A DNA stretch of 64,000 nt from an uncultured Lachnospiraceae bacterium. Its GTDB lineage: Bacteria; Bacillota; Clostridia; Lachnospirales; Lachnospiraceae. The DNA lies in NCBI GenBank assembly GCA_947630695.1, contig CANRIM010000005.1, positions 23,885 through 87,884 on the forward strand. The letters run 5' to 3'. Below, one piece after another: positions 25,130-33,963 of this stretch. Every line of letters starts with the position of its first letter. Position 1 is the stretch's first letter. The notes below the pieces were generated by a model. It was not told the DNA's origin, did no database searches, and saw only the letters and a program-made list of their open reading frames with translations. The translations under genes and the position numbers were made by a program.

Positions 25130-25309
25130 ATGTCCATTTGTCCGAAAAATAAATCCTCTAAAGGTCATCGTGATCAGAGAAGAGCCAATTGGAAAATGAG
25201 TGCTCCTTGTCTGGTGAAGTGCAGCAAATGCGGTGCATTGATGATGCCGCACAGAGTTTGCAAAGCATGCGGATCTTACAATAAAAGAGAAATTATTCCG
25301 CAGGATTAA
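25130..25309 (+). CDS. rpmF: 50S ribosomal protein L32 (zinc-binding form)
   Basis: 59 residues; ATG 25130 follows TTGGAGGTG. The N-terminus CPKNKSSKGHRDQRRANWK and the four cysteines CSKCG...CKACG mark the zinc-ribbon form of L32. Most bacteria have the DUF177 gene yceD directly upstream; here there is only the promoter, so yceD is missing at this locus. A strong terminator follows. Confidence 0.95.
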   Translation: MSICPKNKSSKGHRDQRRANWKMSAPCLVKCSKCGALMMPHRVCKACGSYNKREIIPQD

Positions 25310-25320
25310 TCAAAACAATC

Positions 25321-25354
25321 AGGGCTTTCCGAAGAAATTCGGAAAGCCCTTTAC
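25321..25354 (+). terminator. Terminator of rpmF
   Basis: Perfect 13-bp stem AGGGCTTTCCGAA 25321-25333 with 25338-25350, GAAA tetraloop, then a modest T-rich stretch TTACATTTT. Confidence 0.75.
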
Positions 25355-25390
25355 ATTTTCCGGCATTGTATTCCGGCTTTTTCACGTGGC

Positions 25391-25419
25391 TTGACAGGAC
25401 AGGAAAAGCATACTATAAT
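25391..25419 (+). promoter_or_regulatory. Consensus housekeeping promoter of the gene at 25455
   Basis: TTGACA 25391-25396 and TATAAT 25414-25419, 17-base spacing, both hexamers perfect. Confidence 0.85.
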
Positions 25420-25454
25420 TCAAAACACAACTAAAATAATAGGAGAATTACAGA

Positions 25455-25895
25455 ATGCAAAAGTTTCCCTCGAAGCCGGGACCGGTGGCGGAAACCGGAG
25501 AGTGGCTGAAAGCCTATGGAGAATTGAAATTTCTGTCAGATTGTCTGCCGGAAGAAGCGTGTATCCGGATAAAACAGGCACTGCAGATCATGGATGCGGC
25601 GCTGGCGCAGCTTTGGGCTTCCCATCCAGAGGGCGAAAAGCTCGGCCAGGTACTGCGCTGCGGGTATTTTACGGGAAAACACTGCAGCAAACTGGAACTT
25701 TGTGAAGTCCTTGGACAGAAGTTTGGCCGGGAAATTGCCATGTCTACGCTGTATCGCTGGCAGAAAAAGGCCATCGGCGCTTATGCGTGTATACTGTTTG
25801 CCGATCCGGCGGCGCCTGCGTCGATTCGAAAAGCGATGAAAGATATGCACTGCATGGCGAAACGTTTCAGCGGTGCAAATTCAGGAGATCCTTGA
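25455..25895 (+). CDS. Hypothetical protein with a helix-turn-helix-like segment (ArpU-like?)
   Basis: 146 residues, ATG 25455 after TAGGAGAA. Mainly helical. The segment SKLELCEVLGQKFGREIAMSTLYRWQKKAI near residues 80-110 reads like a sigma-region-4 or ArpU-type helix-turn-helix, with STLYRWQKKA as the recognition-helix position (the quoted stretch runs in two parts on the protein). No enzyme motif or membrane helix is visible. It is unrelated to the usual gene order between rpmF and plsX. It has its own perfect promoter, so it may be expressed strongly. Function unknown. Confidence 0.6.
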   Translation: MQKFPSKPGPVAETGEWLKAYGELKFLSDCLPEEACIRIKQALQIMDAALAQLWASHPEGEKLGQVLRCGYFTGKHCSKLELCEVLGQKFGREIAMSTLYRWQKKAIGAYACILFADPAAPASIRKAMKDMHCMAKRFSGANSGDP

Positions 25896-25913
25896 AATTT
25901 TTTCGAAAAATGA

Positions 25914-25942
25914 TTGATTTATCGGGTCAGCTTTAGTATTAT
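25914..25942 (+). promoter_or_regulatory. Candidate promoter of the plsX operon
   Basis: TTGATT 25914-25919 and TATTAT 25937-25942, 17-base spacing, about 25 bases before plsX. Confidence 0.55.
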
Positions 25943-25966
25943 CTACTACATAAGATGGAGGATGTT

Positions 25967-26989
25967 ATGAGTCGTTTGATTAAAGTGGCTGTGGACGCCA
26001 TGGGCGGAGACAACGCCCCGGCCGAGATTGTCAAAGGTGCAGTCAAAGCGCTGGGCGCTTCAGAAGAATTATTTATATTTCTGGTAGGTGACGAGACCCG
26101 GATCCGCCAGGTTCTGAAAAAGGCAAATTATCCGCAGGACCGGCTGGAAGTTGTGCCCGCCTCGGAGCAGATCGAAATGTCCGAGCATCCCGTTAATGCG
26201 ATTCGCAGGAAGAAGGATTCCTCCATGGTAGTCGCCATGCGGCTGGTCAAGGACGGAAAAGCAGATGCCTTTTTGTCCGCGGGCAATTCCGGCGCCGTAC
26301 TGGTGGGCGGCATTGCCATCATCGGCAAGCTGCGGGGGATTGACAGAACGCCTTTCGGTGCCATGGTACCCTGTGCGAAGGGGGCGACCCTGCTTTTGGA
26401 TTCCGGCGCCAATGTAGATGTCAGAGCATCGCATCTGTGTCAGTTCGCCCGGCTGGGCACGCTGTATTTAAAGCATGCGGTGGGCATTGCGGATCCGACG
26501 GTAGGCATTATGAATATCGGGGCGGAAGAAGAAAAGGGAAACGCACTGGTGCAGGAAGCGATTCCGCTGCTCAAGGCGGAGGAAGGCATTCACTTTATCG
26601 GTTCCGTGGAAGCCAGGGATATTCCCCAGAGCGCCGCGGATATCGTGGTCTGTGACGGATTTGCGGGGAATATTTTCCTGAAAACCTATGAAGGTACCAG
26701 TAAGCTGCTGATGCATATCATAAAATCCATGCTGGTTTCTTCTTTTAAAATGAAACTGGGCGCGCTGCTGATCAAAGGCGGGCTGAAACAGACTCTGGCG
26801 AAGTTTGACGCCGCGGAACATGGCGGCGCACCGCTGCTGGGCTGCAAAGAGCTGGTGATCAAGTGTCACGGCAACGCAACGGCAAAGGAAATCAAAAACG
26901 CCTGTATGCAGTGTCTGTCCTATGTAAAAAATGACGTTACAGGCATTATCCGGTCCAATATGGGAACCGCGGCACAGAAGGAGGAGTAA
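25967..26989 (+). CDS. plsX: Phosphate acyltransferase PlsX
   Basis: 340 residues; ATG 25967 has GGAGG five bases upstream, better than ATG 25955. VAVDAMGGDNAP at the N-terminus, FLSAGNSGAVLVGG, and VVCDGFAGNIFLKTYEG are family landmarks. PlsX makes acyl phosphate from acyl-ACP, the substrate PlsY (43334-44035 here) uses to acylate glycerol-3-phosphate. It is followed by acpP at one base, the usual pair. No FapR-like box was recognised. Confidence 0.95.
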   Translation: MSRLIKVAVDAMGGDNAPAEIVKGAVKALGASEELFIFLVGDETRIRQVLKKANYPQDRLEVVPASEQIEMSEHPVNAIRRKKDSSMVVAMRLVKDGKADAFLSAGNSGAVLVGGIAIIGKLRGIDRTPFGAMVPCAKGATLLLDSGANVDVRASHLCQFARLGTLYLKHAVGIADPTVGIMNIGAEEEKGNALVQEAIPLLKAEEGIHFIGSVEARDIPQSAADIVVCDGFAGNIFLKTYEGTSKLLMHIIKSMLVSSFKMKLGALLIKGGLKQTLAKFDAAEHGGAPLLGCKELVIKCHGNATAKEIKNACMQCLSYVKNDVTGIIRSNMGTAAQKEE

Positions 26990-26990
26990 C

Positions 26991-27218
26991 ATGGACTTTA
27001 GGCAGCTTTGCGAAATTATCGCAGAAATAACGGACAAGGATATTTCCCTCGTTACAGAGAACGCCAATTTAGTAGACGATCTGGATGCGGATTCTCTGGA
27101 TATGCTGGAGATTATTATGAGAGTAGAGGATGAATGCGGCATTGAAATCTCGCCGGAAGATGTGGATGAAATCAAAACGGTAGGCGAGGCATGGAAAAAG
27201 ATTCAGGCCGCACTGTAA
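26991..27218 (+). CDS. acpP: Acyl carrier protein
   Basis: 75 residues from ATG 26991 (AAGGAGGAG). Acidic four-helix protein; DADSLDMLE holds Ser35, the expected phosphopantetheine attachment site (motif DSL). It carries growing acyl chains in fatty acid synthesis. A hairpin terminator follows the gene. Confidence 0.94.
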   Translation: MDFRQLCEIIAEITDKDISLVTENANLVDDLDADSLDMLEIIMRVEDECGIEISPEDVDEIKTVGEAWKKIQAAL

Positions 27219-27268
27219 TCAGATTGTGTTTCGGGATGAAAAACGATTGTACAGATGAATCAGTTGAG

Positions 27269-27297
27269 AGAATCCTGCTTTCGCAGGATTCTTTCTT
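27269..27297 (+). terminator. Terminator after acpP
   Basis: 10-bp stem AGAATCCTGC 27269-27278 with GCAGGATTCT 27283-27292, TTTC loop, followed by TTCTT. Confidence 0.7.
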
Positions 27298-27367
27298 AAT
27301 GCAGAGGCAGGATGGAAACATTTGGGGCGTCGCTGCTTCCCGATAATAGAAGTAAGGTGAATTTAAA

Positions 27368-28057
27368 ATGGTAGATACAAGGCAGCTGGAACAGATCATT
27401 GCATATCATTTTCAGGATCCGTCAAAGCTGGAGACAGCGTTGACCCACAGCTCCTATGCCAATGAAATGCAGGTCAAACGGCGGGAAAACAATGAGCGGT
27501 ATGAATTCCTGGGGGATGCGGTACTGGAACTGACGGTAAGCGACTATCTGTTTGCGCAGCATCCGGAATTTCCGGAGGGAAAGCTGACAAAAAAAAGGGC
27601 CAGTATCGTGTGCGAACAGACGCTGTTTCTGTGCGCGCAGAGAATCAGTCTCGGACAGTTCCTCTATCTGGGAAAAGGCGAGGAAAATACGGGCGGCAGA
27701 AAGCGGCCTTCCGTCCTTTCCGATGCGTTTGAAGCGCTGATTGGCGCCATTTACCTGGACGGCGGGATGGACAGGGCCGTGGATTTTATCAATCAGTTTG
27801 TGCTGCGCAATCTGCGGGAGATCGAGTTATTTTATGACTGCAAGACGACGCTGCAGGAACTGGTACAGTCTTCTTATACGCAGCCGCTGCATTACCGGCT
27901 GGTCAGAGAAGAAGGCCCGGATCACGCAAAGCGTTTTATTACCGAGGCCCTGCTGGGCGGGCAGGTGATCGGAACGGGAGAAGGCTCTACAAAGAAAGCT
28001 TCGGAGCAGGCGGCGGCCTATCATGCGATTCTGAAGCTGGATCCCAAACAAAAATGA
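27368..28057 (+). CDS. rnc: Ribonuclease III
   Basis: 229 residues, ATG 27368 (AAGGTGA). The signature NERYEFLGDAVLEL holds the catalytic acids, with DAFEALIGAIYLDGG as the second catalytic cluster, and residues 155-225 form the double-stranded-RNA-binding domain (GEGSTKKASEQAAAYHAI). It cuts rRNA precursors and structured mRNA; the hairpin elements in this window are conceivable substrates. It precedes smc as in most Firmicutes. Confidence 0.96.
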   Translation: MVDTRQLEQIIAYHFQDPSKLETALTHSSYANEMQVKRRENNERYEFLGDAVLELTVSDYLFAQHPEFPEGKLTKKRASIVCEQTLFLCAQRISLGQFLYLGKGEENTGGRKRPSVLSDAFEALIGAIYLDGGMDRAVDFINQFVLRNLREIELFYDCKTTLQELVQSSYTQPLHYRLVREEGPDHAKRFITEALLGGQVIGTGEGSTKKASEQAAAYHAILKLDPKQK

Positions 28058-28060
28058 TAT

Positions 28061-28096
28061 GGCAGGGGGCCCTTTAAGGGCGCGCGTGCCGCTACC
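28061..28096 (+). repeat. Palindromic intergenic repeat, copy 1 (between rnc and smc)
   Basis: GGCAGG, then GCCCT-TTA-AGGGC, then GCGCGTGCCG and TACC. The reverse complement of 37241-37277 matches it at about 32 of 37 aligned positions with one indel, so the two copies are inverted relative to each other. Arms GGCA/TGCC and GCCCT/AGGGC can fold. Function unknown. Confidence 0.65.
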
Positions 28097-28119
28097 GATT
28101 AGACAAGGCAGGAGACACC

Positions 28120-31100
28120 ATGTATTTAAAGTCGATTGAGATATACGGGTTTAAATCATTTGCGAATAAGATTCTTTTCGAATTTCATAACGGCGTGACA
28201 GGCATTGTAGGACCCAACGGCAGCGGCAAGAGCAATGTGGCGGACGCGGTACGGTGGGTGCTGGGAGAGCAGCGGACCAAACAGCTGCGGGGCGCCAGTA
28301 TGCAGGATGTGATTTTTGCGGGAACCGAACTGAAAAAGCCCATGAGCTATGCGTCAGTTTCCATTACATTGGACAATGCGGATCACGCCCTGGCCGTGGA
28401 TTATGAGGAAGTGAAGGTCAGCCGCCGGCTGTACCGCAGCGGCGAGAGCGAATATCTGATCAACGGAACCGCCTGCCGCTTGCGGGATGTGCAGGAGCTG
28501 TTTTATGATACAGGGATCGGTAAGGAAGGCTACTCCATTATCGGACAGGGACAGATCGAACGGATTCTGTCTGGAAAGCCGGAGGAACGCCGGGAGCTGT
28601 TCGACGAGGCGGCCGGCATTGTGAAATTTAAGAGAAGAAAAGCCACAGCACAGAAAAAGCTGGAAGAAGAGCGGCAGAATTTAAGCCGTGTCAAGGATAT
28701 ATTAAAGGAAATCGAAAAACATCTGTCCCCGCTGGAAAAACAGGCAGAGATCGCGAAGTTATATCTGGCCAAGCGGGATGAATTGAAAACCTACGATGTC
28801 AACCTGTTTCTGGCGGACATTCAGAAAACCGCAAAAACGCTGGAAAGCCTGTCGGAAAAGCTGCAGACGGCAAATGATGCGCTGGCGCAGGCAAAGGACT
28901 CCTATGAGGCGGTAAAAGCGCAGTATCAGGAAATGCAGGGCCATATCGGCGAAAGCGATGAGAAAATCGAGGAAATTACCCGGCTTTGCAACGAAACTAC
29001 GGTTCGCAAGGAGCAGCTGGAAGGGGAACTGCGTCTGGTGGAGGAGCAGATCAACGCGGCTGTGTCCAATGACAACAGAAACAGCACTCGGATCGGACAG
29101 CTGGAAACGCGGCTGGCAGATTTGCGGAAAGAACAGCAGGCCCTGGAAGCGGAAAAGCAGCAGTACCAGCTGGAAGATACGGAACTGAAAGAAAAACAGC
29201 AGCATTTGCTGGATGAAATACACAAAGTGCAGCAGGACGCCGAAGACGACAACGCGGCCTGCGACCGGATCAACGGGCAGATCCTGTCACTGCTGCATGA
29301 TGATGCGGCGGAAGCGGCCAATCAGGAACGCTATGGCACCATGACCGCCCATCTGAAAGAGCAAAAGCAGGCGGCGGAGGATTCCATTCGGGAAGCCCAG
29401 GAGAAGATCAAAAGCCTGACCGAAGCACAGGAAGCACAGAAGCAGGCATATGCGGAGATTGCGGGACAGAAAGAAGCGGCCCGCAAAGAACAGCAGGAAA
29501 CAGAGGCGCATCTGGACGAAATCCGGTCTTGGATGCAGAAGCAGAACCTGTCGCTGGTAGACCGGCAGAACCGGTATTACCGGGAGGTATCAAAGCTGGA
29601 ATCCCTGCATAATATTACGGAGTATTATGAAGGATACGGCAACAGCGTCCGGAAAATCATGGAGCAGAAGGCACAGGTACCTGCCATTGCAGGCGTGGTT
29701 GCGGACGTGATCCAGACAGAAAAAAAATATGAGACGGCCATTGAAATTGCATTGGGCGGCAATATTCAGAATATTATAACCGAGGACGAAAAAACTGCCA
29801 CGGATATGATTGCCTTTCTGAAGGAAAATCATTATGGCCGCGCCACCTTTTTGCCGCTGACTACGGTCCGTCCGAAGAAATTCGAGTACGAGGACGCGCT
29901 GGCCGCGGAAGGCGTGATCGGGCTGGCGTCGTCGCTGGTACAGTATGAAGAAAAATACAGTAAGATCGCGGAATATCTGCTGGGAACCATTGTGGTAACG
30001 GATGAGATCGAACATGCAAAGGCGCTGGCAAAAGCATTTCGTTACCGTTTAAAGATCGTGACGCTGGACGGCGAGTTCTTGGCCCCCGGCGGTTCACTGA
30101 CAGGCGGCGCCTTTAAGCATAACAACAATTTCCTCGGCAGAAAAAGAGAACTGGCCGAGGTGAGCGCGCGGGTGAAAAAATATAAAGCCCAGACAGAAGA
30201 AATCGAAGCACAGATCGCCGAAAAGAAGACGGAGCGGGACGCTTACCGGCTGCAGCTTGCTAAAAACGCGGAGCTGCGGCAGGCACTGTCACTGCAGGAA
30301 AATACGCTGAACATCAATCTGGAAAATCTGACGGGTGAGACGGCGGAAACAAAAGAGCAGATCACCTCGCTGGAGCTTTTGCTGGAGAAGCTGGCGGAAG
30401 AGCAGCAGCAGGTGGCAGCCGAACAGCTTCGCAGCCAGGATAAGCAGCTTTCCTTTGCGGAACAGAAAGAAGCGTTGGAAACGAAACTGGCCGAACTGCG
30501 CCTGAAGCTGGAAGAAACGCAGAAATCGGAAACGGCACTGCTGAGCCAGTTGGCGGATATTCAGACGGAGCGGCAGAAGAAAACCCAGGCCATGGAATTT
30601 ACCGATGCCAATATCCGGAGACTATCCGGCGATCTGGCACTGGTACAGAAGGAAAAACAGCAGATCGATGAGGAAATGAAACGCATGGATCAGTCGCTGG
30701 CTGACCGGAAATCCCATCGGGAGGAACTGAAAGAAACGCTGGAGGAATGCAAAAAACAGAACGAAGCATATGCAGAAGTCCTGGGCAGGTATAAAGGGCA
30801 GAAGCAGGAACTTGCTGAGGCCCATACCAGGCTGCTGGATCAGCGGGAAGCGCTGTCCGGGGAAATTGCGTCGCTGGATAAAGAGGCCTTCCGGCTGGGT
30901 TCCCAGATCGAACGGGCGGAGGAAAACCGCAGCCGTTTCATCAATTATATGTGGGAGGAATACGAGCTGACCTACGAGACGGCAAAAACGCTGTACCGCG
31001 AGGGCATTTCCGATCAGGAATTAAGACGCCGGGTCAAAGAACTGCGGAACGAAATCAAAGCACTGGGTACCGTCAATGTCAATGCCATTGAGGAGTATAA

Positions 31101-31677
31101 GGAAACGCTGGAACGCTACGAATTTCTGACGAAACAGCACGATGATATCGAAAAGTCGGAAAATGCGCTGCAAAGCGTGATCAAAGAACTGGACACCGGT
31201 ATGCGCAGACAGTTCCAGGAAAGCTTCGAGCAGATCTCGAAAGAGTTTCATAAAACTTTCAGGGAATTGTTTGAAGGCGGAAAGGGAACACTGGAACTGA
31301 TCGATGAGACCGGCGACGTACTGGATGCATCCATTTCCATTACTGCCCAGCCTCCCGGAAAGAAGCTGCAGAACATGATGCAGCTTTCCGGCGGAGAGAA
31401 GGCGCTGACGGCCATTGCGCTGCTGTTTGCGATTCAGAACCTCAAACCCTCGCCCTTCTGTCTGCTGGATGAGATCGAGGCGGCGCTGGATGATTCCAAT
31501 ATCACACGGTTTGCAAAATATCTGGGAAAACTGACCAGGCATACACAGTTTATTGTCATTACCCACAGGAAAGGCACCATGGCGGCGGCGGACCGGCTTT
31601 ACGGCATTACGATGCAGGAAAAGGGCGTATCGGCGCTGGTGTCCGTCAACCTGATCGAAGAACAGCTGGAAGCATAA
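28120..31677 (+). CDS. smc: Chromosome segregation ATPase SMC
   Basis: 1185 residues, ATG 28120 (GGCAGGAGA). Walker A GPNGSGKS at 31-38, long coiled coil to about 510, hinge region at roughly 515-660 ([30 protein letters not shown]), second coiled coil, then the signature LSGGEKAL at 1089-1096 and Walker [13 protein letters not shown] at 1114-1125. SMC with ScpA/ScpB condenses and segregates the origin-proximal chromosome. Normal length, intact; ftsY follows after 13 bases. Confidence 0.97.
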   Translation: MYLKSIEIYGFKSFANKILFEFHNGVTGIVGPNGSGKSNVADAVRWVLGEQRTKQLRGASMQDVIFAGTELKKPMSYASVSITLDNADHALAVDYEEVKVSRRLYRSGESEYLINGTACRLRDVQELFYDTGIGKEGYSIIGQGQIERILSGKPEERRELFDEAAGIVKFKRRKATAQKKLEEERQNLSRVKDILKEIEKHLSPLEKQAEIAKLYLAKRDELKTYDVNLFLADIQKTAKTLESLSEKLQTANDALAQAKDSYEAVKAQYQEMQGHIGESDEKIEEITRLCNETTVRKEQLEGELRLVEEQINAAVSNDNRNSTRIGQLETRLADLRKEQQALEAEKQQYQLEDTELKEKQQHLLDEIHKVQQDAEDDNAACDRINGQILSLLHDDAAEAANQERYGTMTAHLKEQKQAAEDSIREAQEKIKSLTEAQEAQKQAYAEIAGQKEAARKEQQETEAHLDEIRSWMQKQNLSLVDRQNRYYREVSKLESLHNITEYYEGYGNSVRKIMEQKAQVPAIAGVVADVIQTEKKYETAIEIALGGNIQNIITEDEKTATDMIAFLKENHYGRATFLPLTTVRPKKFEYEDALAAEGVIGLASSLVQYEEKYSKIAEYLLGTIVVTDEIEHAKALAKAFRYRLKIVTLDGEFLAPGGSLTGGAFKHNNNFLGRKRELAEVSARVKKYKAQTEEIEAQIAEKKTERDAYRLQLAKNAELRQALSLQENTLNINLENLTGETAETKEQITSLELLLEKLAEEQQQVAAEQLRSQDKQLSFAEQKEALETKLAELRLKLEETQKSETALLSQLADIQTERQKKTQAMEFTDANIRRLSGDLALVQKEKQQIDEEMKRMDQSLADRKSHREELKETLEECKKQNEAYAEVLGRYKGQKQELAEAHTRLLDQREALSGEIASLDKEAFRLGSQIERAEENRSRFINYMWEEYELTYETAKTLYREGISDQELRRRVKELRNEIKALGTVNVNAIEEYKETLERYEFLTKQHDDIEKSENALQSVIKELDTGMRRQFQESFEQISKEFHKTFRELFEGGKGTLELIDETGDVLDASISITAQPPGKKLQNMMQLSGGEKALTAIALLFAIQNLKPSPFCLLDEIEAALDDSNITRFAKYLGKLTRHTQFIVITHRKGTMAAADRLYGITMQEKGVSALVSVNLIEEQLEA

Positions 31678-31690
31678 AAAAGGAGTTTGT

Positions 31691-32623
31691 ATGGGAGAAA
31701 AGAAGGGCTTTTTCAGCAGACTGGCCAGAGGCCTGTCGAAAACAAGGGAAAATATCGTAAACGGAATCGACTCTATTTTCAAAGGATTTTCTTCAATCGA
31801 CGATGATTTCTATGAAGAACTGGAAGAAATTCTGATCATGGGGGACATCGGTATCAAAACCACCTCCGTCATCATGGACCGGCTGAAACAGCAGGTGGAT
31901 GCGCAGAAAATCAAAGAACCGGAAGCGTGCAGAAATCTTCTGATCAGCATTATCAAAGAGATTATGAAAATGCCGGAAGACGCATACCGGTTTGAGGAAG
32001 GCCCTTCCGTTGTGCTGGCAGTGGGCGTCAACGGCGTCGGAAAAACCACCAGCATCGGAAAGCTGGCTTCCCGTTTAAAGGACGACGGCAAAAAGGTGAT
32101 GCTGGCCGCAGCGGATACCTTCCGGGCAGCCGCCACGGAGCAGCTGCAGGAATGGGCGCAGCGGGCAGGGGTGGATATTGTTACTGCCGGCACGGGCGCG
32201 GATCCGGCGGCGGTGATCTACGACGCCATTGCTTCCGCCAAATCGAAGCAGGCGGATATCCTGCTGGCGGATACCGCCGGCAGACTGCACAATAAAAAGA
32301 ACCTGATGCAGGAGCTTGCCAAGATCAACCGGATCATCAGTACGGAATATCCGGAGGCAAAAAAAGAAGTGCTGCTGGTACTGGACGCTTCCCTCGGCCA
32401 GAATTCTCTGGTACAGGCAAAGGAGTTCAGCCAGGTGACCCATCTGACCGGCATCATTCTGACCAAGCTGGACGGAACCTCCAAAGGCGGTATTGCGGTG
32501 GCGATCCAGTCGGAGATGAATATTCCCGTGAAATATATCGGCGTTGGAGAAACGGTGGAGGATCTGGAAAAATTCGATCCGGACGATTTTGTAGAAGCGC
32601 TGTTTGATTGGAGCAAAGCATGA
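31691..32623 (+). CDS. ftsY: Signal recognition particle receptor FtsY
   Basis: 310 residues, ATG 31691 (AAAAGGAG). N domain 1-100 without the long acidic A domain, then the G domain: GVNGVGKT 112-119, DTAGRLHNK, LTKLDGTSKGG, and GVGETVEDLEKFDPDDF at the end. It docks SRP-ribosome complexes at the membrane, the partner of ffh at 33964. The stop overlaps the next gene's ATG by 4 bases. Confidence 0.97.
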   Translation: MGEKKGFFSRLARGLSKTRENIVNGIDSIFKGFSSIDDDFYEELEEILIMGDIGIKTTSVIMDRLKQQVDAQKIKEPEACRNLLISIIKEIMKMPEDAYRFEEGPSVVLAVGVNGVGKTTSIGKLASRLKDDGKKVMLAAADTFRAAATEQLQEWAQRAGVDIVTAGTGADPAAVIYDAIASAKSKQADILLADTAGRLHNKKNLMQELAKINRIISTEYPEAKKEVLLVLDASLGQNSLVQAKEFSQVTHLTGIILTKLDGTSKGGIAVAIQSEMNIPVKYIGVGETVEDLEKFDPDDFVEALFDWSKA

Positions 32624-33552
32624 AATATATTTACGGCATCGATATCGGCGGCACCTTTGTCAAGCTGGGCCGGTTTGATGAAACAGGCACGCTGCTGGAA
32701 AAGTGGCAGCTGCCGGTGGACGCTTCCAAATACGCGGAACGGATGGCGCCCTATGTGGCGGGGGCCGTGCTGGTGGATATGGAGCGTATGGGCATCTCTG
32801 AGGGAGAGGTGGCCGGCATCGGCATCGGCTGTCCCGGAACCATTGACGAAAAAGGCGTGATCCACGGCGCGGAAAATCTGCAGATGGATCAGATTTCCAT
32901 GACCGGCAGCATGCGGCGCTTTCTGCCGATGGAAATCCGCATGGAAAACGACGCCAACTGCGCCGCGCTGGGAGAATATATTTTCGGAGAGGGAAAGGCA
33001 TATGATTCCATGGCCTTTCTGACCCTGGGTACCGGCGTAGGCGGCGGTATCATTGCAAGCGGCAGCCTGCTGACCGGCGCCCACCGCTGCGCCGCGGAAT
33101 TCGGACATATGCAGGTGGACGAGGCGGAAAGCACGCCCTGCAGCTGCGGACGGTACGGCTGTCTGGAACAGTACTGTTCCGCCCGGGGAATCACCCGGAT
33201 GTCGGGGGGATTCAGCCCGGTGGAAATCTTTACGGCGATGCAGTACATCGATGAGACCACGGAACCGCTGAAATCCGCCGCCCTTCGCACCTATGAACGG
33301 TTCAGCGAAAAGCTGGCGAAGGGCTGCGCGCTGATTGCGGATGTGGCGGATCCTGCGGTGTTTGTTATCGGCGGCGGCGTTTCCAATGCGGGAGATGTGG
33401 TGGTAAAGCGGGCCCGGGAACTTTATCGAACCTTTGTGTATCCGGGGGCGAAAAATACGGAAATACGGATTTCAAAACTGAAAAACGACGCCGGCATTTA
33501 CGGCGCGGCGGCGCTGATCGGCCATTTTTCCGAAAAGAATCGGAAGGTGTAA
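32620..33552 (+). CDS. ROK-family sugar kinase (glucokinase-like)
   Basis: 310 residues; ATG 32620 overlaps the ftsY stop (ATGA), TGGAG upstream. The N-terminal phosphate loop GIDIGGTFVKLG, the catalytic ENDANCAALGE, GTGVGGGII and the ROK zinc motif CSCGRYGCLEQYC are all present, so this is a kinase rather than a repressor (no helix-turn-helix domain). ROK kinases phosphorylate glucose, fructose or N-acetyl sugars; the substrate is not evident. The place between ftsY and ylxM is not usual; it looks like an insertion into the SRP block. Confidence 0.88.
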   Translation: MKYIYGIDIGGTFVKLGRFDETGTLLEKWQLPVDASKYAERMAPYVAGAVLVDMERMGISEGEVAGIGIGCPGTIDEKGVIHGAENLQMDQISMTGSMRRFLPMEIRMENDANCAALGEYIFGEGKAYDSMAFLTLGTGVGGGIIASGSLLTGAHRCAAEFGHMQVDEAESTPCSCGRYGCLEQYCSARGITRMSGGFSPVEIFTAMQYIDETTEPLKSAALRTYERFSEKLAKGCALIADVADPAVFVIGGGVSNAGDVVVKRARELYRTFVYPGAKNTEIRISKLKNDAGIYGAAALIGHFSEKNRKV

Positions 33553-33563
33553 AGTTTTTTTGC

Positions 33564-33592
33564 TTGACACCTTCTTTTTTTTATTGTAATAT
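33564..33592 (+). promoter_or_regulatory. Candidate promoter of ylxM-ffh
   Basis: Perfect TTGACA 33564-33569 with TAATAT 33587-33592 (17-base spacing), 18 bases before ylxM. The T-tract between may also end ROK-kinase transcription. Confidence 0.55.
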
Positions 33593-33609
33593 CGTACAGG
33601 TGAATTGCA

Positions 33610-33954
33610 ATGGATGAGATTTTGCATCAGTCGCTGCTGTATGATTTTTACGGCGAGCTGCTGAATGAAAATCAGAAAAAAATATACGAAATGTATGTAT
33701 TTGAAAACCTCTCTCTGGCGGAAATCGCGGAGGCACGGGGCATATCGAGGCAGGGCGTGTTCGAGACCTTCAAGCGCTGCAGCGGAATTCTGGAACATTA
33801 TGAGGAAAAGCTGCACATGGTGGCGCAGTATCGAATGCTGGAAGATAAGCTTTCGGAACTGAAACGCGCGCTGCAGGCCTACCGGAAAGATAAAGACGAA
33901 GCGCGTCTTTCCTTCGTGGAATCGGAAATTGACAGGATATGCAATGAATTGTAA
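33610..33954 (+). CDS. ylxM: YlxM/p13 family helix-turn-helix protein
   Basis: 114 residues, ATG 33610 (AGGTGAATTGCA). The first 60 residues form a sigma-70 region-4-like helix-turn-helix (LSLAEIAEARGISRQGVFETF) and the rest is a helical tail. YlxM accompanies ffh in Firmicutes and is linked to SRP assembly. It stops 10 bases before ffh. Confidence 0.88.
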   Translation: MDEILHQSLLYDFYGELLNENQKKIYEMYVFENLSLAEIAEARGISRQGVFETFKRCSGILEHYEEKLHMVAQYRMLEDKLSELKRALQAYRKDKDEARLSFVESEIDRICNEL

Positions 33955-33963
33955 GAGGGAATT

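Noticed and set aside
25321..25390. Riboswitch before the 25455 gene
   Set aside because: The only structure is the rpmF terminator hairpin; a promoter follows it directly.
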